Of a DNA stretch of 64,000 nt, positions 26,821 through 35,967 are shown piece after piece. The stretch spans positions 17,537 through 81,536 of the forward strand of contig JABSSL010000089.1 of assembly GCA_013214355.1 (NCBI GenBank), given 5' to 3'. The DNA is from Saprospiraceae bacterium. Lineage in GTDB: Bacteria > Bacteroidota > Bacteroidia > Chitinophagales > Saprospiraceae. Positions within the stretch are counted from its first letter, which is position 1, and each line of letters starts with the position of its first letter. The notes beneath the pieces were generated by a model, which saw only the letters and a list, made by a program, of their open reading frames with translations, was not told where the DNA came from and made no database searches. Made by a program: the position numbers and the translations under genes.

Positions 26821-27618
26821 TTAAGAAATTTGCCGTTTTGACTCGCTTATCATCCAAGGTGTAATTTCCTCTAGTAGTGCGGTTAGTTGATATTTTTCCT
26901 TCAACGGTTGGTCGTACAAATTTAGTATTTTTTTTAAAGTGATGCCCTCCTTCGGGTAATATTGAGCGAAAGCTTCAGCACACCAATACAGGTCTGTGGT
27001 GTACTTTCCCAGCCGCTGCATGACCAACTCAAAAGCCGTCCTTACCACTGTCTTTATGAAGCTTTGATAGCTTGTTCGACTTGTTGTGGTCTTCCCTCGT
27101 ACCGTATTCCAATCTTCTGCCAACCATCGATAATTCAACATCACAGCCATCCCCGGTTGGTAGCTGGGTAGCTGATGACTAATGTCATTTCCCCACCAAC
27201 ATAAAGATTGCGTCTTGATCATCATTCCGATCTTTGGCATCTCCGCCAAAACACTTGAGTTAAATGTGCTATACATCATCTCTAATGGGACTCGATCAAA
27301 GCCGATAGGTAACAGTCTTCTCAGTTTTTTTTCTTCCTGCGGGAGAATCTCCAAAGTAGCCCACCTAACTGAGGGGGCTTGTTCTATTAAACCAAAGATA
27401 TCTAGATCAGACCAGTTGGGTTTTACAAGCCCTCGAGCTAGGCTCCCACGGATCCAAAGGCTTTTCAACTTAGCATCGAAATGTTTGTGGTAAGTTTCGA
27501 GAATGGCAGCAAGAACTGGATGCCAGACAGCAGTGATGTGATTGCGTCTAGTAGGGTTAACGATATGTCCCTGGTCATCCAAAGGGAAGAAACCGCCGAC
27601 AGCTTCGACTTTAGCCAT
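26821..27618 (-). CDS. Nucleotidyltransferase-fold protein
   Basis: A 265-residue protein. The N-terminal part (about 45-85) shows the polymerase-beta-type nucleotidyltransferase motif: GSLARG followed by SDLDIFGL, with the DxD metal ligands present. The rest is helical and aromatic (QRLGKYTTDLYWCAEAFAQYYP), like the C-terminal helical domain of aminoglycoside or tRNA-type nucleotidyltransferases. It is not adjacent to a HEPN gene, so there is no sign of an MNT-HEPN toxin-antitoxin module. The substrate is unknown. It is preceded by about 200 bp of spacer and followed by a 136-bp spacer before CotH copy 2. Confidence 0.75.
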   Translation of the reverse strand: MAKVEAVGGFFPLDDQGHIVNPTRRNHITAVWHPVLAAILETYHKHFDAKLKSLWIRGSLARGLVKPNWSDLDIFGLIEQAPSVRWATLEILPQEEKKLRRLLPIGFDRVPLEMMYSTFNSSVLAEMPKIGMMIKTQSLCWWGNDISHQLPSYQPGMAVMLNYRWLAEDWNTVRGKTTTSRTSYQSFIKTVVRTAFELVMQRLGKYTTDLYWCAEAFAQYYPKEGITLKKILNLYDQPLKEKYQLTALLEEITPWMISESKRQIS

Positions 27619-27819
27619 ATTTTGTAATCAGCATGAGGTTTTCTGCCTTCTTATTATGGAGAAGATTTACCACCAAAAAGAAAGCACAGCATGGCTGAGT
27701 AAGTACATCCTCAGTCATGCCTTGTACTCATAATGCCAACTGAAGGATAAGGATACAGTTTTAGATCAAAATAATTTTTAATCTATTGTAAGGGAAGCTC
27801 GCTAGGAAAAGGATAAGCC

Positions 27820-28041
27820 CTACTGCATGAGTTGTTGGATATGGATAATCAAGTTCAATGCCATAACAATGACCAGAAAAACAGCTAGTATCCGTAAAAA
27901 CCAAGTCTTACCTTCAAAAAAGGCATCTATTCGCTCCTGATCCTCCGGTTTTTTGACTTTGATCTTACCAAAGGAGAGCAATAGGAAATAGATTCCCATA
28001 CCCAAAAAAATCAATTCTGCAATTAGTCCAAAACTATCCAT
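27820..28041 (-). CDS. Small membrane protein, function unknown
   Basis: A 73-residue protein with two transmembrane segments (about 5-25 and 48-68) joined by a charged loop (KIKVKKPEDQERIDAFFEGK). Its start lies 9 bp after the stop of the asparaginase-like gene on the same strand, so it is probably co-transcribed. No family was recognised. The clean topology and tight spacing argue that it is a real gene. Confidence 0.72.
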   Translation of the reverse strand: MDSFGLIAELIFLGMGIYFLLLSFGKIKVKKPEDQERIDAFFEGKTWFLRILAVFLVIVMALNLIIHIQQLMQ

Positions 28042-28050
28042 ATGCCGATT

Positions 28051-28557
28051 TTAATGTTCTTCCTTAGTGGATTCAAAAAAGCCCGTCTTTCTGTTTTTTC
28101 GCACTGCATCCCAGTGGTAGTAGCGTCCATTCATAACCACGTATACCCCCGGGGGAAGTATCTGCACAAAAGCCAAGGCACTCCCTAAGTTAAAGAATCC
28201 ATCGGAAGAAGTGCCAAAAGCATACGGAACCATTGCACCGGTAAGTACGATAGTTTTTTCGGGGATTTCAGCCTGGGCAATATAGGCAGCCGTTTCTACC
28301 ATTTTATCCGTGCCATGTGTAATCAGAATGTGATTGGCCTTATTTCGCTTGCAATTGTGCACAATAATTTCACGATCCGCCTCAGTCATTTCCAGGCTAT
28401 CAACCATCATTAGGGTCTTGACGTCAATATCCAAGGTAGATCTGCCGCGTTGGAACATCTTGGGAAGGTGAGTATCCTTGAAAAACAGATTTCCCGTTAT
28501 AAAGTCATAGTCTTTATCAAAGGTTCCGCCTGTTACAAATACCTGGATGGGTTGCAT
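28051..28557 (-). CDS. Single-domain asparaginase-like protein
   Basis: A 168-residue protein that corresponds only to the N-terminal catalytic domain of type I/II L-asparaginases, which are usually about 330 residues. The nucleophile motif TGGT (Thr12) is present, as is HGTDKM with the Thr-Asp-Lys catalytic set. VLTGAMVPY and DGFFNL are also there. The second, allosteric/C-terminal domain is absent, and the ORF ends cleanly without a frameshifted continuation, so this is a short family form rather than a broken gene. Hydrolysis of asparagine or a related amide is inferred. The small membrane protein gene follows after 9 bp. Confidence 0.82.
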   Translation of the reverse strand: MQPIQVFVTGGTFDKDYDFITGNLFFKDTHLPKMFQRGRSTLDIDVKTLMMVDSLEMTEADREIIVHNCKRNKANHILITHGTDKMVETAAYIAQAEIPEKTIVLTGAMVPYAFGTSSDGFFNLGSALAFVQILPPGVYVVMNGRYYHWDAVRKNRKTGFFESTKEEH

Positions 28558-28688
28558 GGTGAATATACTTTATTTGGTTGTCTGTACCGTTTCTGGTCAG
28601 ATCGGACTGATAAGTAGTGCGAAAATGCTAATTGGCTGCAAGTATATTTCTTTAGTAGAGTAACTACAAGCCAAACTCAAAAAATGTT

Positions 28689-28740
28689 CTACAAGCAGAA
28701 GACCTCTCGCACCAGCACCACTGGATACGAGAGGTCTTCT
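28689..28740 (-). terminator. Intrinsic terminator after the M16 gene
   Basis: AGAAGACCTCTCG (28697-28709) and CGAGAGGTCTTCT (28728-28740) form a perfect 13-bp stem with an 18-nt loop. On the minus strand it lies about 40 bp beyond the M16 stop codon. A T-run follows about 12 nt after the hairpin on that strand, at 28678-28684. Confidence 0.65.
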
Positions 28741-28776
28741 ACTTCTCTTCAAGTCGTTTTCTATTCAGCAAAGTAC

Positions 28777-30855
28777 TTACTCTACCTTGAATACCGTATC
28801 ATCTACTCCTTGATTGACTTTTACCTCCACCACCTTAAAGTTAAGTGGAAATGGAGCTTGACCGACGGAGACAATTTCAAATGGCATTAAGATTCCTCCT
28901 TCTACCTCTTGATAATCCTTGTAGTCGGTTTGAATGAGCGTATTACCTTCGCTACTTTGGCTACGGATTTTCAAGCCAGACTTAATATCATAGTACTCCG
29001 TCTGCTTTTTGCCATTGGCTGATTCCACCTCAATAACATACACTTGCTTTCCGTCCAACAGCTCTCCACCCTTTAAGGTGAGCTTTTTGCCTAGCTTATC
29101 ATAAGCCAATTCTGGGAACAACATAGCATCTTCCTTCAAGCCTTCTACTGTTGCCGCATCCACTTCTTGTGGCTGCCCCATCTGGCTAATGGCTGCTTTT
29201 TCCCCATCAAACTTTATTTGGTTCATGACCATGCCGTTAGCTTTTACCTCCACTAACATTTTACCATTCTTAACGACTCGCTTCATTTCCATACCCATAC
29301 CTTGTACAGAAGCAGAAAGCGTTACTGTCATATCCTGAACTCCAGCTAGCGCTTCTTTCCCACCAATCGCTTTGATATAGTTGGAAAGTACATCTTCTGC
29401 TTTCGTATCATCAGGCAAAGCCACATCCAACTGGCGAATCTCTTTACCTTGCCCATCGTAGTATTTCAACTTGCCCTTGTCACTAAATCGCTTTAATTTC
29501 TCCCCCGTTTCTTTGTCGCCAACGACTACAATATGTGCGTTCTCTGGACGGATATACTTCTTAGCCACTTCCAAGATTTCCTCTTTGGTGATGGCATCTA
29601 AACGCTCTAGGTAGGAAGCATAGTGATCGGGGCGAAGACGATATCGGGCGGTGTTCAACGCAAATCTTGCGATCGTTGTGGGTTGCTCCATCTGACGGGC
29701 AAAGGATCCCATGATCATATTCTTCGCCGTCTGCAATTCCTCGTCTGTTACCACTTCAGTAGAAATACGCGTCATCTCATGCAAGAATTCCACCAGCGCA
29801 CTATCGGTAACCTCATTCCGTACTTTGGCTCCAGCGGTGAAAGAACCTATTTCCCGATCGGTAGAAATAGAAGAAAATGCCCCGTAGGTATAGCCCTTGT
29901 CTTCTCTGATATTTTTGAATAATCGGCCAAAAAATGGGCCTCCAAAAATTTGGTTCAATACATTTACCCTGATGACATCCTCGTCACTAGGTTTGAGGGT
30001 CACTGGGTAAGTGATATTAATGGATGACTGTGATGAACCAGGCTTTCTCACGAAGTGTACCTGATTAGCCTCAACTGGTGCGATTTCTGGCAATTCCCCT
30101 TTTGCGACAAACGCCTTTTTCCAATCCCCGAAGTACTCTTTTGCCAAAGATAATGCCTCCTTGGCTTTGATATCACCAACGAAGATCAGATAAGAAAGAT
30201 TAGGGTGGAAGTAGGTATTATAATACTCCTTGCAGTCATCTACTGTAGCGAGGCTAATACTTTCCTCCGTAGGAATTTCTCCGTAAGGGTGATCTTTACC
30301 ATAGGTTACCACACTAGAGACGTTGGATGACATCTGATCTGGATTATCCTTGCCAAGAGATATTCCCGAAAGACTCTGCTTTTGTAGCTTTTCAAACTCC
30401 TCCTGCGGAAAAACCGGGTTCAAGAGAATATCCGCCATCAATTCAACAATCTTTTCTGAATGTCGAGACAAACCACTTCCTATTACCCCATTAGCATTAG
30501 ACCCCACGTTGGCCCCAATAAAATCAACGGATTGATCAATTTCTGCCTTAGTTCTAGTCTTTGTCCCTTTCCCCAGCAATTGCCCGGCCATCTGAATAAA
30601 ACCCGCTTTTTCCCCTTCATTGATAACCGGGACATTGACGAATACTTGGGCAGAAACTCTAGGAAGTTTATGGTTTTCCACCACAATTACCTCCAAACCA
30701 TTTTTCAAAGTAAATTGCTCCGACTTACCCAGCACAATCTTTCGCGCAGGGCCTGGTTTCGGAGCAGATGACCGGAAGTCATCCTGAGCTTGTGCTGGTA
30801 CGATCAATAGTCCTACCAGAAAAGCCACAAACGTATATTTTAAATGCTTTATCAT
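28777..30855 (-). CDS. M16-family protein without the zinc motif, with a C-terminal extension
   Basis: A 692-residue exported protein (signal peptide about 5-23). The first 470 residues are two M16 peptidase-like halves. The zinc-binding HxxEH is missing (the region reads FIQMAGQLLG), while the Arg/Tyr segment FFGRLFKNIREDKGYTYGA is kept. That is the pattern of the non-catalytic partner in heterodimeric M16B enzymes. Residues about 485-692 are an extra beta-rich domain (IKAIGGKEALAGVQDM ... TDYKDYQEVEGGILMPFEI) resembling LolA/outer-membrane-lipoprotein-sorting folds. The active partner is encoded 163 bp upstream on the same strand. Confidence 0.87.
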   Translation of the reverse strand: MIKHLKYTFVAFLVGLLIVPAQAQDDFRSSAPKPGPARKIVLGKSEQFTLKNGLEVIVVENHKLPRVSAQVFVNVPVINEGEKAGFIQMAGQLLGKGTKTRTKAEIDQSVDFIGANVGSNANGVIGSGLSRHSEKIVELMADILLNPVFPQEEFEKLQKQSLSGISLGKDNPDQMSSNVSSVVTYGKDHPYGEIPTEESISLATVDDCKEYYNTYFHPNLSYLIFVGDIKAKEALSLAKEYFGDWKKAFVAKGELPEIAPVEANQVHFVRKPGSSQSSINITYPVTLKPSDEDVIRVNVLNQIFGGPFFGRLFKNIREDKGYTYGAFSSISTDREIGSFTAGAKVRNEVTDSALVEFLHEMTRISTEVVTDEELQTAKNMIMGSFARQMEQPTTIARFALNTARYRLRPDHYASYLERLDAITKEEILEVAKKYIRPENAHIVVVGDKETGEKLKRFSDKGKLKYYDGQGKEIRQLDVALPDDTKAEDVLSNYIKAIGGKEALAGVQDMTVTLSASVQGMGMEMKRVVKNGKMLVEVKANGMVMNQIKFDGEKAAISQMGQPQEVDAATVEGLKEDAMLFPELAYDKLGKKLTLKGGELLDGKQVYVIEVESANGKKQTEYYDIKSGLKIRSQSSEGNTLIQTDYKDYQEVEGGILMPFEIVSVGQAPFPLNFKVVEVKVNQGVDDTVFKVE

Positions 30856-31018
30856 TTCTATTTTTTTTGATCAACTGATGAAATGGTAAAATGATACCGG
30901 CTCGTGCTTTGGGAATAGCACTTCCCCTGTTCTTATCAGCAAAACCTCTATCCAATTGCTGGACAAAAGCCTCTGTCCTTCACTTAAGCCACGATACCTC
31001 TACCAAATTGAATCTGCC

Positions 31019-32338
31019 TTAAGGCTTAGTAGGATTAGGTAGATAATGTAATACTACTCTGTTCCCTTTATGAAAATATTCCTTAGCCACTCGGCGGATA
31101 TCTTCCTTCGTAACGGCCATGTATCGATCAATTTCCGTGTTAATCAAATTGGCATCGCCAAAAAACATCTCATAAGTAGCCAAACTACCAGCAATCCCAG
31201 CTACTGTGGTATTACTAGCAATAAAATTACTCTCGATCTGATTACGCAGTTTCTGAAACTCCTCATCTGTAATGAGTTCTTTCTGCACCTTTTCCACCTC
31301 AATGTCCATTGCCTTTTCTAGGTCCCCACTATTTACTCCCACATTGGCAATGCCAAAATTGATGGATAGGCCTGGATCTTCCAGATCGATGGGTACATTG
31401 GCAACTTGAAATGCCGTCTGCTGCTCATCCACCAAGCTCTTGTTGAGTCTGGAACTTTCACCTTGAGACAATAGTGTGCTTAGCATTTTTATCGCATAAA
31501 AGTCGTCCGTTCCTTGCGCTGGTACTCTATAAATCTGTAGAACAGCAGGCAATTGAACATTATCATAAATCGTATCTCGGCGTTCCTGAGTCAATGCAGG
31601 TTCCACAATATCAGGACGAAATGCGGGTTTTCCTTTTGGAATAGCCCCAAAGTATTCTTCAATCAACTTCTTCGCCTCCTTGGGATCAATGTCTCCAGCT
31701 ATCGATAGAATGGCATTGTTAGGGGTGTAGAAGTCTTCATAGAACTGCTTAAAGTCTTGTATACTAGCACCATTGATATGCTCCATATAGCCAATAACCG
31801 GCCATTTATACGGGTGCTCTTTGTAGGCTGATTTAAAAATTCCCTCTAGGAGTACGCCACCATAAGGCTGATTGTATCTTTCTCTGCGTTCTTCTTTAAC
31901 GACCTCTCGCTGGGTCTCCACACCTTTCTTGTCAACCACAGCATGAAGCATCCGCTCGGATTCTAGCCAAAGACCTAATTCGAATTGATTGGAGGGTAAG
32001 ATTTCGAAGTAGTAGGTTCTGTCGGAGGAAGTATTAGCATTTAAAGTACCGCCCGCAGATTGCACATAATTGCTGTATTCACCACGGCCAATATTCTTAG
32101 AACCTTCGAACATCAAATGTTCAAAAAAGTGGGCGAAGCCGGTTCTTTCTGGGTCCTCATTTTTGGAACCCACGTGATACATAACAGATACGGCTACAAT
32201 TGGGGTAGAATTGTCTTGATGAAGGATAACTTTTAGTCCATTCTTTAGTTCATACTTCTCAAAATTGATCCGGGCCTCTTGTGCAAAAAGGCCTAGGACG
32301 GAGAAGCAACAAACCAATAGCCATAAACATTTTTTCAT
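31019..32338 (-). CDS. M16-family zinc metallopeptidase, catalytic subunit
   Basis: A 439-residue exported peptidase with a signal peptide (about 1-19). The inverted zinc motif is HFFEH (His70, Glu73, His74) and a downstream Glu lies in EVVKEERRERYNQP, so the active site is complete. Both M16 halves are present. Together with the inactive homologue that follows on the same strand it forms the usual two-gene M16B arrangement, probably a periplasmic or outer-membrane-associated peptidase complex that degrades short peptides. The substrate cannot be told from sequence. Confidence 0.92.
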   Translation of the reverse strand: MKKCLWLLVCCFSVLGLFAQEARINFEKYELKNGLKVILHQDNSTPIVAVSVMYHVGSKNEDPERTGFAHFFEHLMFEGSKNIGRGEYSNYVQSAGGTLNANTSSDRTYYFEILPSNQFELGLWLESERMLHAVVDKKGVETQREVVKEERRERYNQPYGGVLLEGIFKSAYKEHPYKWPVIGYMEHINGASIQDFKQFYEDFYTPNNAILSIAGDIDPKEAKKLIEEYFGAIPKGKPAFRPDIVEPALTQERRDTIYDNVQLPAVLQIYRVPAQGTDDFYAIKMLSTLLSQGESSRLNKSLVDEQQTAFQVANVPIDLEDPGLSINFGIANVGVNSGDLEKAMDIEVEKVQKELITDEEFQKLRNQIESNFIASNTTVAGIAGSLATYEMFFGDANLINTEIDRYMAVTKEDIRRVAKEYFHKGNRVVLHYLPNPTKP

Positions 32339-32565
32339 AGTCTTCTGGATGTTTGATTAATTGCCTGCGAAGATGAGAATTTATAGAGGAAAAACGTACC
32401 AATTTCCTGCGAAAATAGGATTTGGGTAGACGAACGACCAATTAAAGGTGTGTGTTGATGAGGAAGGGCCGAAAAAGGAGTCGCGAAAGGCGTGAAAGGC
32501 TTGAGTTTAGGGGGACAAAGCCAGGTCACCATAGACTTTGTCAATGACCATATCGCAAATAATGG

Positions 32566-32592
32566 CGTTGACCTAGCGGGGCTAGGTCAACG
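32566..32592. terminator. Perfect 12-bp hairpin right after the YkuK-like stop codon
   Basis: CGTTGACCTAGC and GCTAGGTCAACG pair perfectly across a 3-nt GGG loop, beginning 3 bp after the stop of the minus-strand gene. No continuous T-run follows on the minus strand (CCATTATTTG), so it may stabilise the transcript end or terminate weakly. Confidence 0.55.
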
Positions 32593-32594
32593 AT

Positions 32595-33077
32595 TTATAC
32601 CATTTTATCTGCGCAAGATGAGCTAGCGAATGCGTCGGGTTTAGCCTTGAAAACAAAGCCCATCCCCAAAATGTAGCCCATAGCTTCTTTTAGTGCAAGA
32701 TTGGACTGGAAATGTGGATCCGTATTGATATCGGCATGCACTTCCAGTTCTACATCGTAGGCATCCAAGAGATCACATAGGGCGTAAGCTACCTCTACAG
32801 AACGAGCTACCTCGGCAATCATGCGTTCCCGCAAGCTCATTTTCTTTTCCAAGCGGCTGTTACTGATAAACATGAACCCACCTTTCTTCTCTCTTAGAAA
32901 TACGATCACCGTAGCAAATTCGATGATTCCGCTCTTCACCTGTGAATCGGACCCAATACAGACCTTCAACCGATGCCCTTTTTCTTGTTCGCGGTCGATG
33001 GCTTCTTCCACCGCTTCTAGGATCGGTTTTTCAATGTATTGGCCACTCAACCTTCGCCATTTGAATGTACTTTTCAT
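32595..33077 (-). CDS. YkuK-like (RNase H-fold) protein
   Basis: A 160-residue protein similar in layout to Bacillus YkuK (DUF458): KVCIGSDSQVKSG gives the first RNase H-like beta strand and Asp, SLRERMIAEVARSVEVAYALCD is a central helix, and ELEVHADINTDPHFQSN supplies further acidic residues. The protein ends with FVFKAKPDAFASSSCADK. The family has an RNase H-like fold with no established role. The assignment rests on pattern recognition, so a profile search would be decisive. A perfect hairpin follows the stop. Confidence 0.7.
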   Translation of the reverse strand: MKSTFKWRRLSGQYIEKPILEAVEEAIDREQEKGHRLKVCIGSDSQVKSGIIEFATVIVFLREKKGGFMFISNSRLEKKMSLRERMIAEVARSVEVAYALCDLLDAYDVELEVHADINTDPHFQSNLALKEAMGYILGMGFVFKAKPDAFASSSCADKMV

Positions 33078-33419
33078 TGCTAGTATGTTGTGGTTTGGTT
33101 AAAAGTAGCAAATATGTCCGCCAAACCAATGACGGCTAGTTCGAATTAATACAAAATTAATTTTAACCTAACAATCTGCTCAACAAACTAATGCTAGCGA
33201 AAAGTTCCCGCCAACGAGATATTAAATGGGAAAGACAGATAAGGGACAAAAGTGGATTTTTTTGAAGATCGAGGGAACTCCTATGCCTGATCACAAGAGA
33301 TGCCCCAGGTTCAATGGTATTTGTCCCTGGTTTATGAACCAGCAAGGAGTACTACAAAAATATACGTCCTGAAGGGAGCAATGCCCGTTAGAGCGCTACC
33401 ATTTCAGTAGCACGATTGA
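33078..33419. other. 342-bp spacer without a recognised gene
   Basis: Contains a small hairpin CTGGTT-tatg-AACCAG at 33327-33342, downstream of hemH, lacking a T-run. Otherwise AT-rich sequence that probably includes the promoter of the YkuK-like gene. A 60-codon minus-strand frame at 33163-33345 overlaps the hairpin and shows no protein-like features. Confidence 0.4.
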
Positions 33420-34463
33420 TTAAACTTGCACTTCTTTAGGCGCTCTGGAACGGATCAGCTCAGCCACCGTACGGATCCAACGAGGGTCATCATTTAAACT
33501 AGGAACTAGGTCCACTTTTTCTCCCCCCATTTCCTCAAACTCTTCTTGATATTCGGTACCAATCTCGACGATAGTTTCCAAACAGTCCGCCACAAAGGCG
33601 GGACTGAATACTAGGATACGTTTAGCACCTTCTTCGGCTTTTTCCTCCAGAATCACACTGGTGTAAGGCTTTGCCCATGCCTCCGGCCCTAAGCGGCTTT
33701 GGAAGGCGGTGGTATATTGTGTAGGAGATAATTCTAGTTTGGCAGCGATGGCTCTGGTAGTGGCATGGCATTGAGCAGAGTAGCAAAATTGATTGGTTTT
33801 GCTGATGGTTTGACAACAGTCTGCTCCCTGCAAGCAATGATTGAAATCATCTGCCTTCTTTAATTGACGCTGTGGCAACCCGTGATAGCTGAAAATGATG
33901 TGGTCGTAATTATCCAAGTCAAATTGCCGGGCATTATCGGCAAAAATATCGATCATCGCCTCGTTGTCGTAATAGGAGTTGATGAATTTCACATCAGGTA
34001 TATTGTCTCTCTTGCGAAGCAAACGCATGACCTCATCATGAACAGAACCAGTGGTGGCCGAGGCGTATTGTGGAAACATTGGAAAAACGATGATTTCAGA
34101 TACCTGCTTTTGGTACAATCGATCCAGGGCTGATTCGATGGAGGGGTTTTGATAGCGCATGGCTAGCTCTACCACAAAATCATCCCCTAAATGCTCCTGC
34201 ACACCTTCCGCTACTCGCTCTCCATATACCTTTAAAGGAGATCCTTCTTCTGTCCACAAAATCTGATAGAGTTTGGCCGAGCTTCCCGAACGAAAAGGCG
34301 CAATGATACCACGGACCAGTAAGTTACGAGCTAACCAATTGTAATCAATAACTCTTGGGTCCAGCAAAAACTGCTTCAGATAACGATAAACAGCCCCTCG
34401 ACTGGGAGCATCAGGTGTACCTAGATTGACGATTAAAACACCGATTTTACCAAAACTACTCAT
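33420..34463 (-). CDS. hemH: Ferrochelatase
   Basis: A 347-residue protein with the ferrochelatase opening VLIVNLGTPDAP. It also has YAMRYQNP-like ELAMRYQNPSIESAL, the metal-site His in FSYHGLPQR, and FSPAFVADCLETIVEIG containing the catalytic Glu region. It inserts Fe2+ into protoporphyrin IX (or coproporphyrin III) at the membrane. An insertion of about 25 residues after FSYHGLPQR holds five cysteines (NHC, ADCC, QFC, AQC), a feature I associate with Bacteroidota HemH. It might bind metal or an Fe-S cluster, which is not proven here. No other haem gene is adjacent. Confidence 0.94.
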   Translation of the reverse strand: MSSFGKIGVLIVNLGTPDAPSRGAVYRYLKQFLLDPRVIDYNWLARNLLVRGIIAPFRSGSSAKLYQILWTEEGSPLKVYGERVAEGVQEHLGDDFVVELAMRYQNPSIESALDRLYQKQVSEIIVFPMFPQYASATTGSVHDEVMRLLRKRDNIPDVKFINSYYDNEAMIDIFADNARQFDLDNYDHIIFSYHGLPQRQLKKADDFNHCLQGADCCQTISKTNQFCYSAQCHATTRAIAAKLELSPTQYTTAFQSRLGPEAWAKPYTSVILEEKAEEGAKRILVFSPAFVADCLETIVEIGTEYQEEFEEMGGEKVDLVPSLNDDPRWIRTVAELIRSRAPKEVQV

Positions 34464-34734
34464 GTGCCACTTCTATTTTTCGATTTGCTGGAGACAGCTT
34501 GTTAATAACTACACTCAGCTTAAACAACGTTCTTTCTGAAAGGTTTCTCTTATTGGGAGCAAAGCAGCATGGAATGAATAGATTGCCCTGCAGCTAGCTT
34601 CCGAAATAAGCGCCAGAAAAATACAAATAAATATCCTTGAGGAAACTATTTTCTCTGGCCGAGAGTTGCTTCCTTTGCGTAAAATATATGTCATAAGACC
34701 CAAAGAAACGTTTTTGGGCTAAAAACACCATTTC

Positions 34735-35520
34735 ATGAAGAAACCGCTCATCCTTGTCACCAATGATGATGGCATCACCGCACCGGGTATCACGGCCCTA
34801 ATCGATGTTGCCAAGCGCATCGGAGAGGTAGTAGTTGTAGCACCAGACTCTCCACAATCCGGCATGGGGCATGCCATTACCATTTCCAACCCAATTCGAT
34901 TACATCCTAGCAATGTTCACGAAGGCGTCAAAGCTTACGAATGCTCTGGCACCCCCGTAGATTGTGTAAAGCTGGCGAAAAACGTGGTTTTGAAAGATCG
35001 AGAAGTTGATCTTTGTGTTTCTGGTATCAACCATGGTTCTAATGCTGCGATCAATATCATCTACTCCGGTACCATGTCTGCCGCTATGGAGGCCAGCATT
35101 GAAGGTATCCCATCAATTGGTTTCTCCTTGCTAGACTTTGAATATGATGCGGATTTTGAATCCAGTAAGCCTTTTATCGAATCATTAATGCGTTTTGCAC
35201 TAGAAAAAGGTCTTGATGGCGGTAATTTGCTGAATGTCAACATTCCGAAGCTGAGTCGCTCTGAAATCAAAGGCATGCGGGTGTGCAGGCAAGCGAATGC
35301 TCGCTGGGTAGAAGAATTTATGGAATCTAGTGACCCCCGGGGACAAAAATATTATTGGTTAACGGGCCGTTTTGTCAATCAAGACACTTCAGACGACACT
35401 GATGTCTGGGCCTTAGAAAATGGTTACATATCTGTAGTGCCGTCTATGCACGACCTTACCAATTATCAAGCCATAAAAGCTTTGGGAGCGATCGAAAAGC
35501 TGGAACAGGCAGGAGAATAA
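34735..35520 (+). CDS. surE: 5'/3'-nucleotidase SurE
   Basis: A 261-residue SurE protein. The metal-binding pair Asp11-Asp12 sits in TNDDGITAPG. SGINHGSN (with the Asn ligand) and YSGTMSAAMEA are also present. SurE removes phosphate from nucleoside mono- and polyphosphates in the cytoplasm. It starts a plus-strand run followed by a small membrane protein gene and lpxB, although a 131-bp gap with a short intergenic repeat separates it from these, so they may have their own promoter. Confidence 0.95.
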   Translation: MKKPLILVTNDDGITAPGITALIDVAKRIGEVVVVAPDSPQSGMGHAITISNPIRLHPSNVHEGVKAYECSGTPVDCVKLAKNVVLKDREVDLCVSGINHGSNAAINIIYSGTMSAAMEASIEGIPSIGFSLLDFEYDADFESSKPFIESLMRFALEKGLDGGNLLNVNIPKLSRSEIKGMRVCRQANARWVEEFMESSDPRGQKYYWLTGRFVNQDTSDDTDVWALENGYISVVPSMHDLTNYQAIKALGAIEKLEQAGE

Positions 35521-35542
35521 AGGTCTACTTGTAGGGTGTCAT

Positions 35543-35608
35543 AGAGTACGTTTAAACTTCCATCAATTTGCTAGCTCTCGGGCAATCATGAAAATTTAAA
35601 CATACTCT
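35543..35608. repeat. MITE-like intergenic repeat, short copy
   Basis: AGAGTACGTTTAAA and TTTAAACATACTCT form a 14-bp terminal inverted repeat with one mismatch around 38 bp. The left end and the adjoining CCATCAAT match the left end of the 184-bp element at 24776. It lies between surE and the small membrane protein gene and could act as a terminator hairpin as well. Confidence 0.6.
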
Positions 35609-35651
35609 TACTCGGATGGCTAGATTGACAAGATATAATAAATAGAAAAAG

Positions 35652-35954
35652 ATGATTTTTGATCGAAATGAAATCTGGGTAGGCCTAGTAGTCGGCTTGC
35701 TGCTACCCTTTGTAGGCTATGCTATCCTTCTGATGATCTTTGAGCAGCTGGAAGGAATGAACATGGGTAGCTCCAGTGGCTTTTCCATTAGTTTTAGACA
35801 GCGGACGGTAGCTATTTTGGCTATCTGTCTGAATATCTTCCCGCTCAATCGGTTTCAGAAAAGACGAATGACCCAGAGTATTCGGGGCTTAGTTTTGGCC
35901 ACTTTTGCTTTGGTAGGCATCTGGTTATTTCTGTACGGGCCTGAATTTTTCTAA
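35652..35954 (+). CDS. Small membrane protein upstream of lpxB
   Basis: A 100-residue protein with transmembrane segments at about 10-30, 54-70 and 80-97, a short polar loop (QLEGMNMGSSSG) and a basic patch (RFQKRRMTQSIRG). The stop is 13 bp before lpxB, so the two are probably co-transcribed. No family was recognised, and a role in envelope biogenesis would be guilt by association only. Confidence 0.7.
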   Translation: MIFDRNEIWVGLVVGLLLPFVGYAILLMIFEQLEGMNMGSSSGFSISFRQRTVAILAICLNIFPLNRFQKRRMTQSIRGLVLATFALVGIWLFLYGPEFF

Positions 35955-35967
35955 TACGACATTGTAG

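Noticed and set aside
26821..27618. MNT-HEPN toxin-antitoxin system
   Set aside because: The nucleotidyltransferase-fold protein has no HEPN neighbour and is longer than typical MNT antitoxins.
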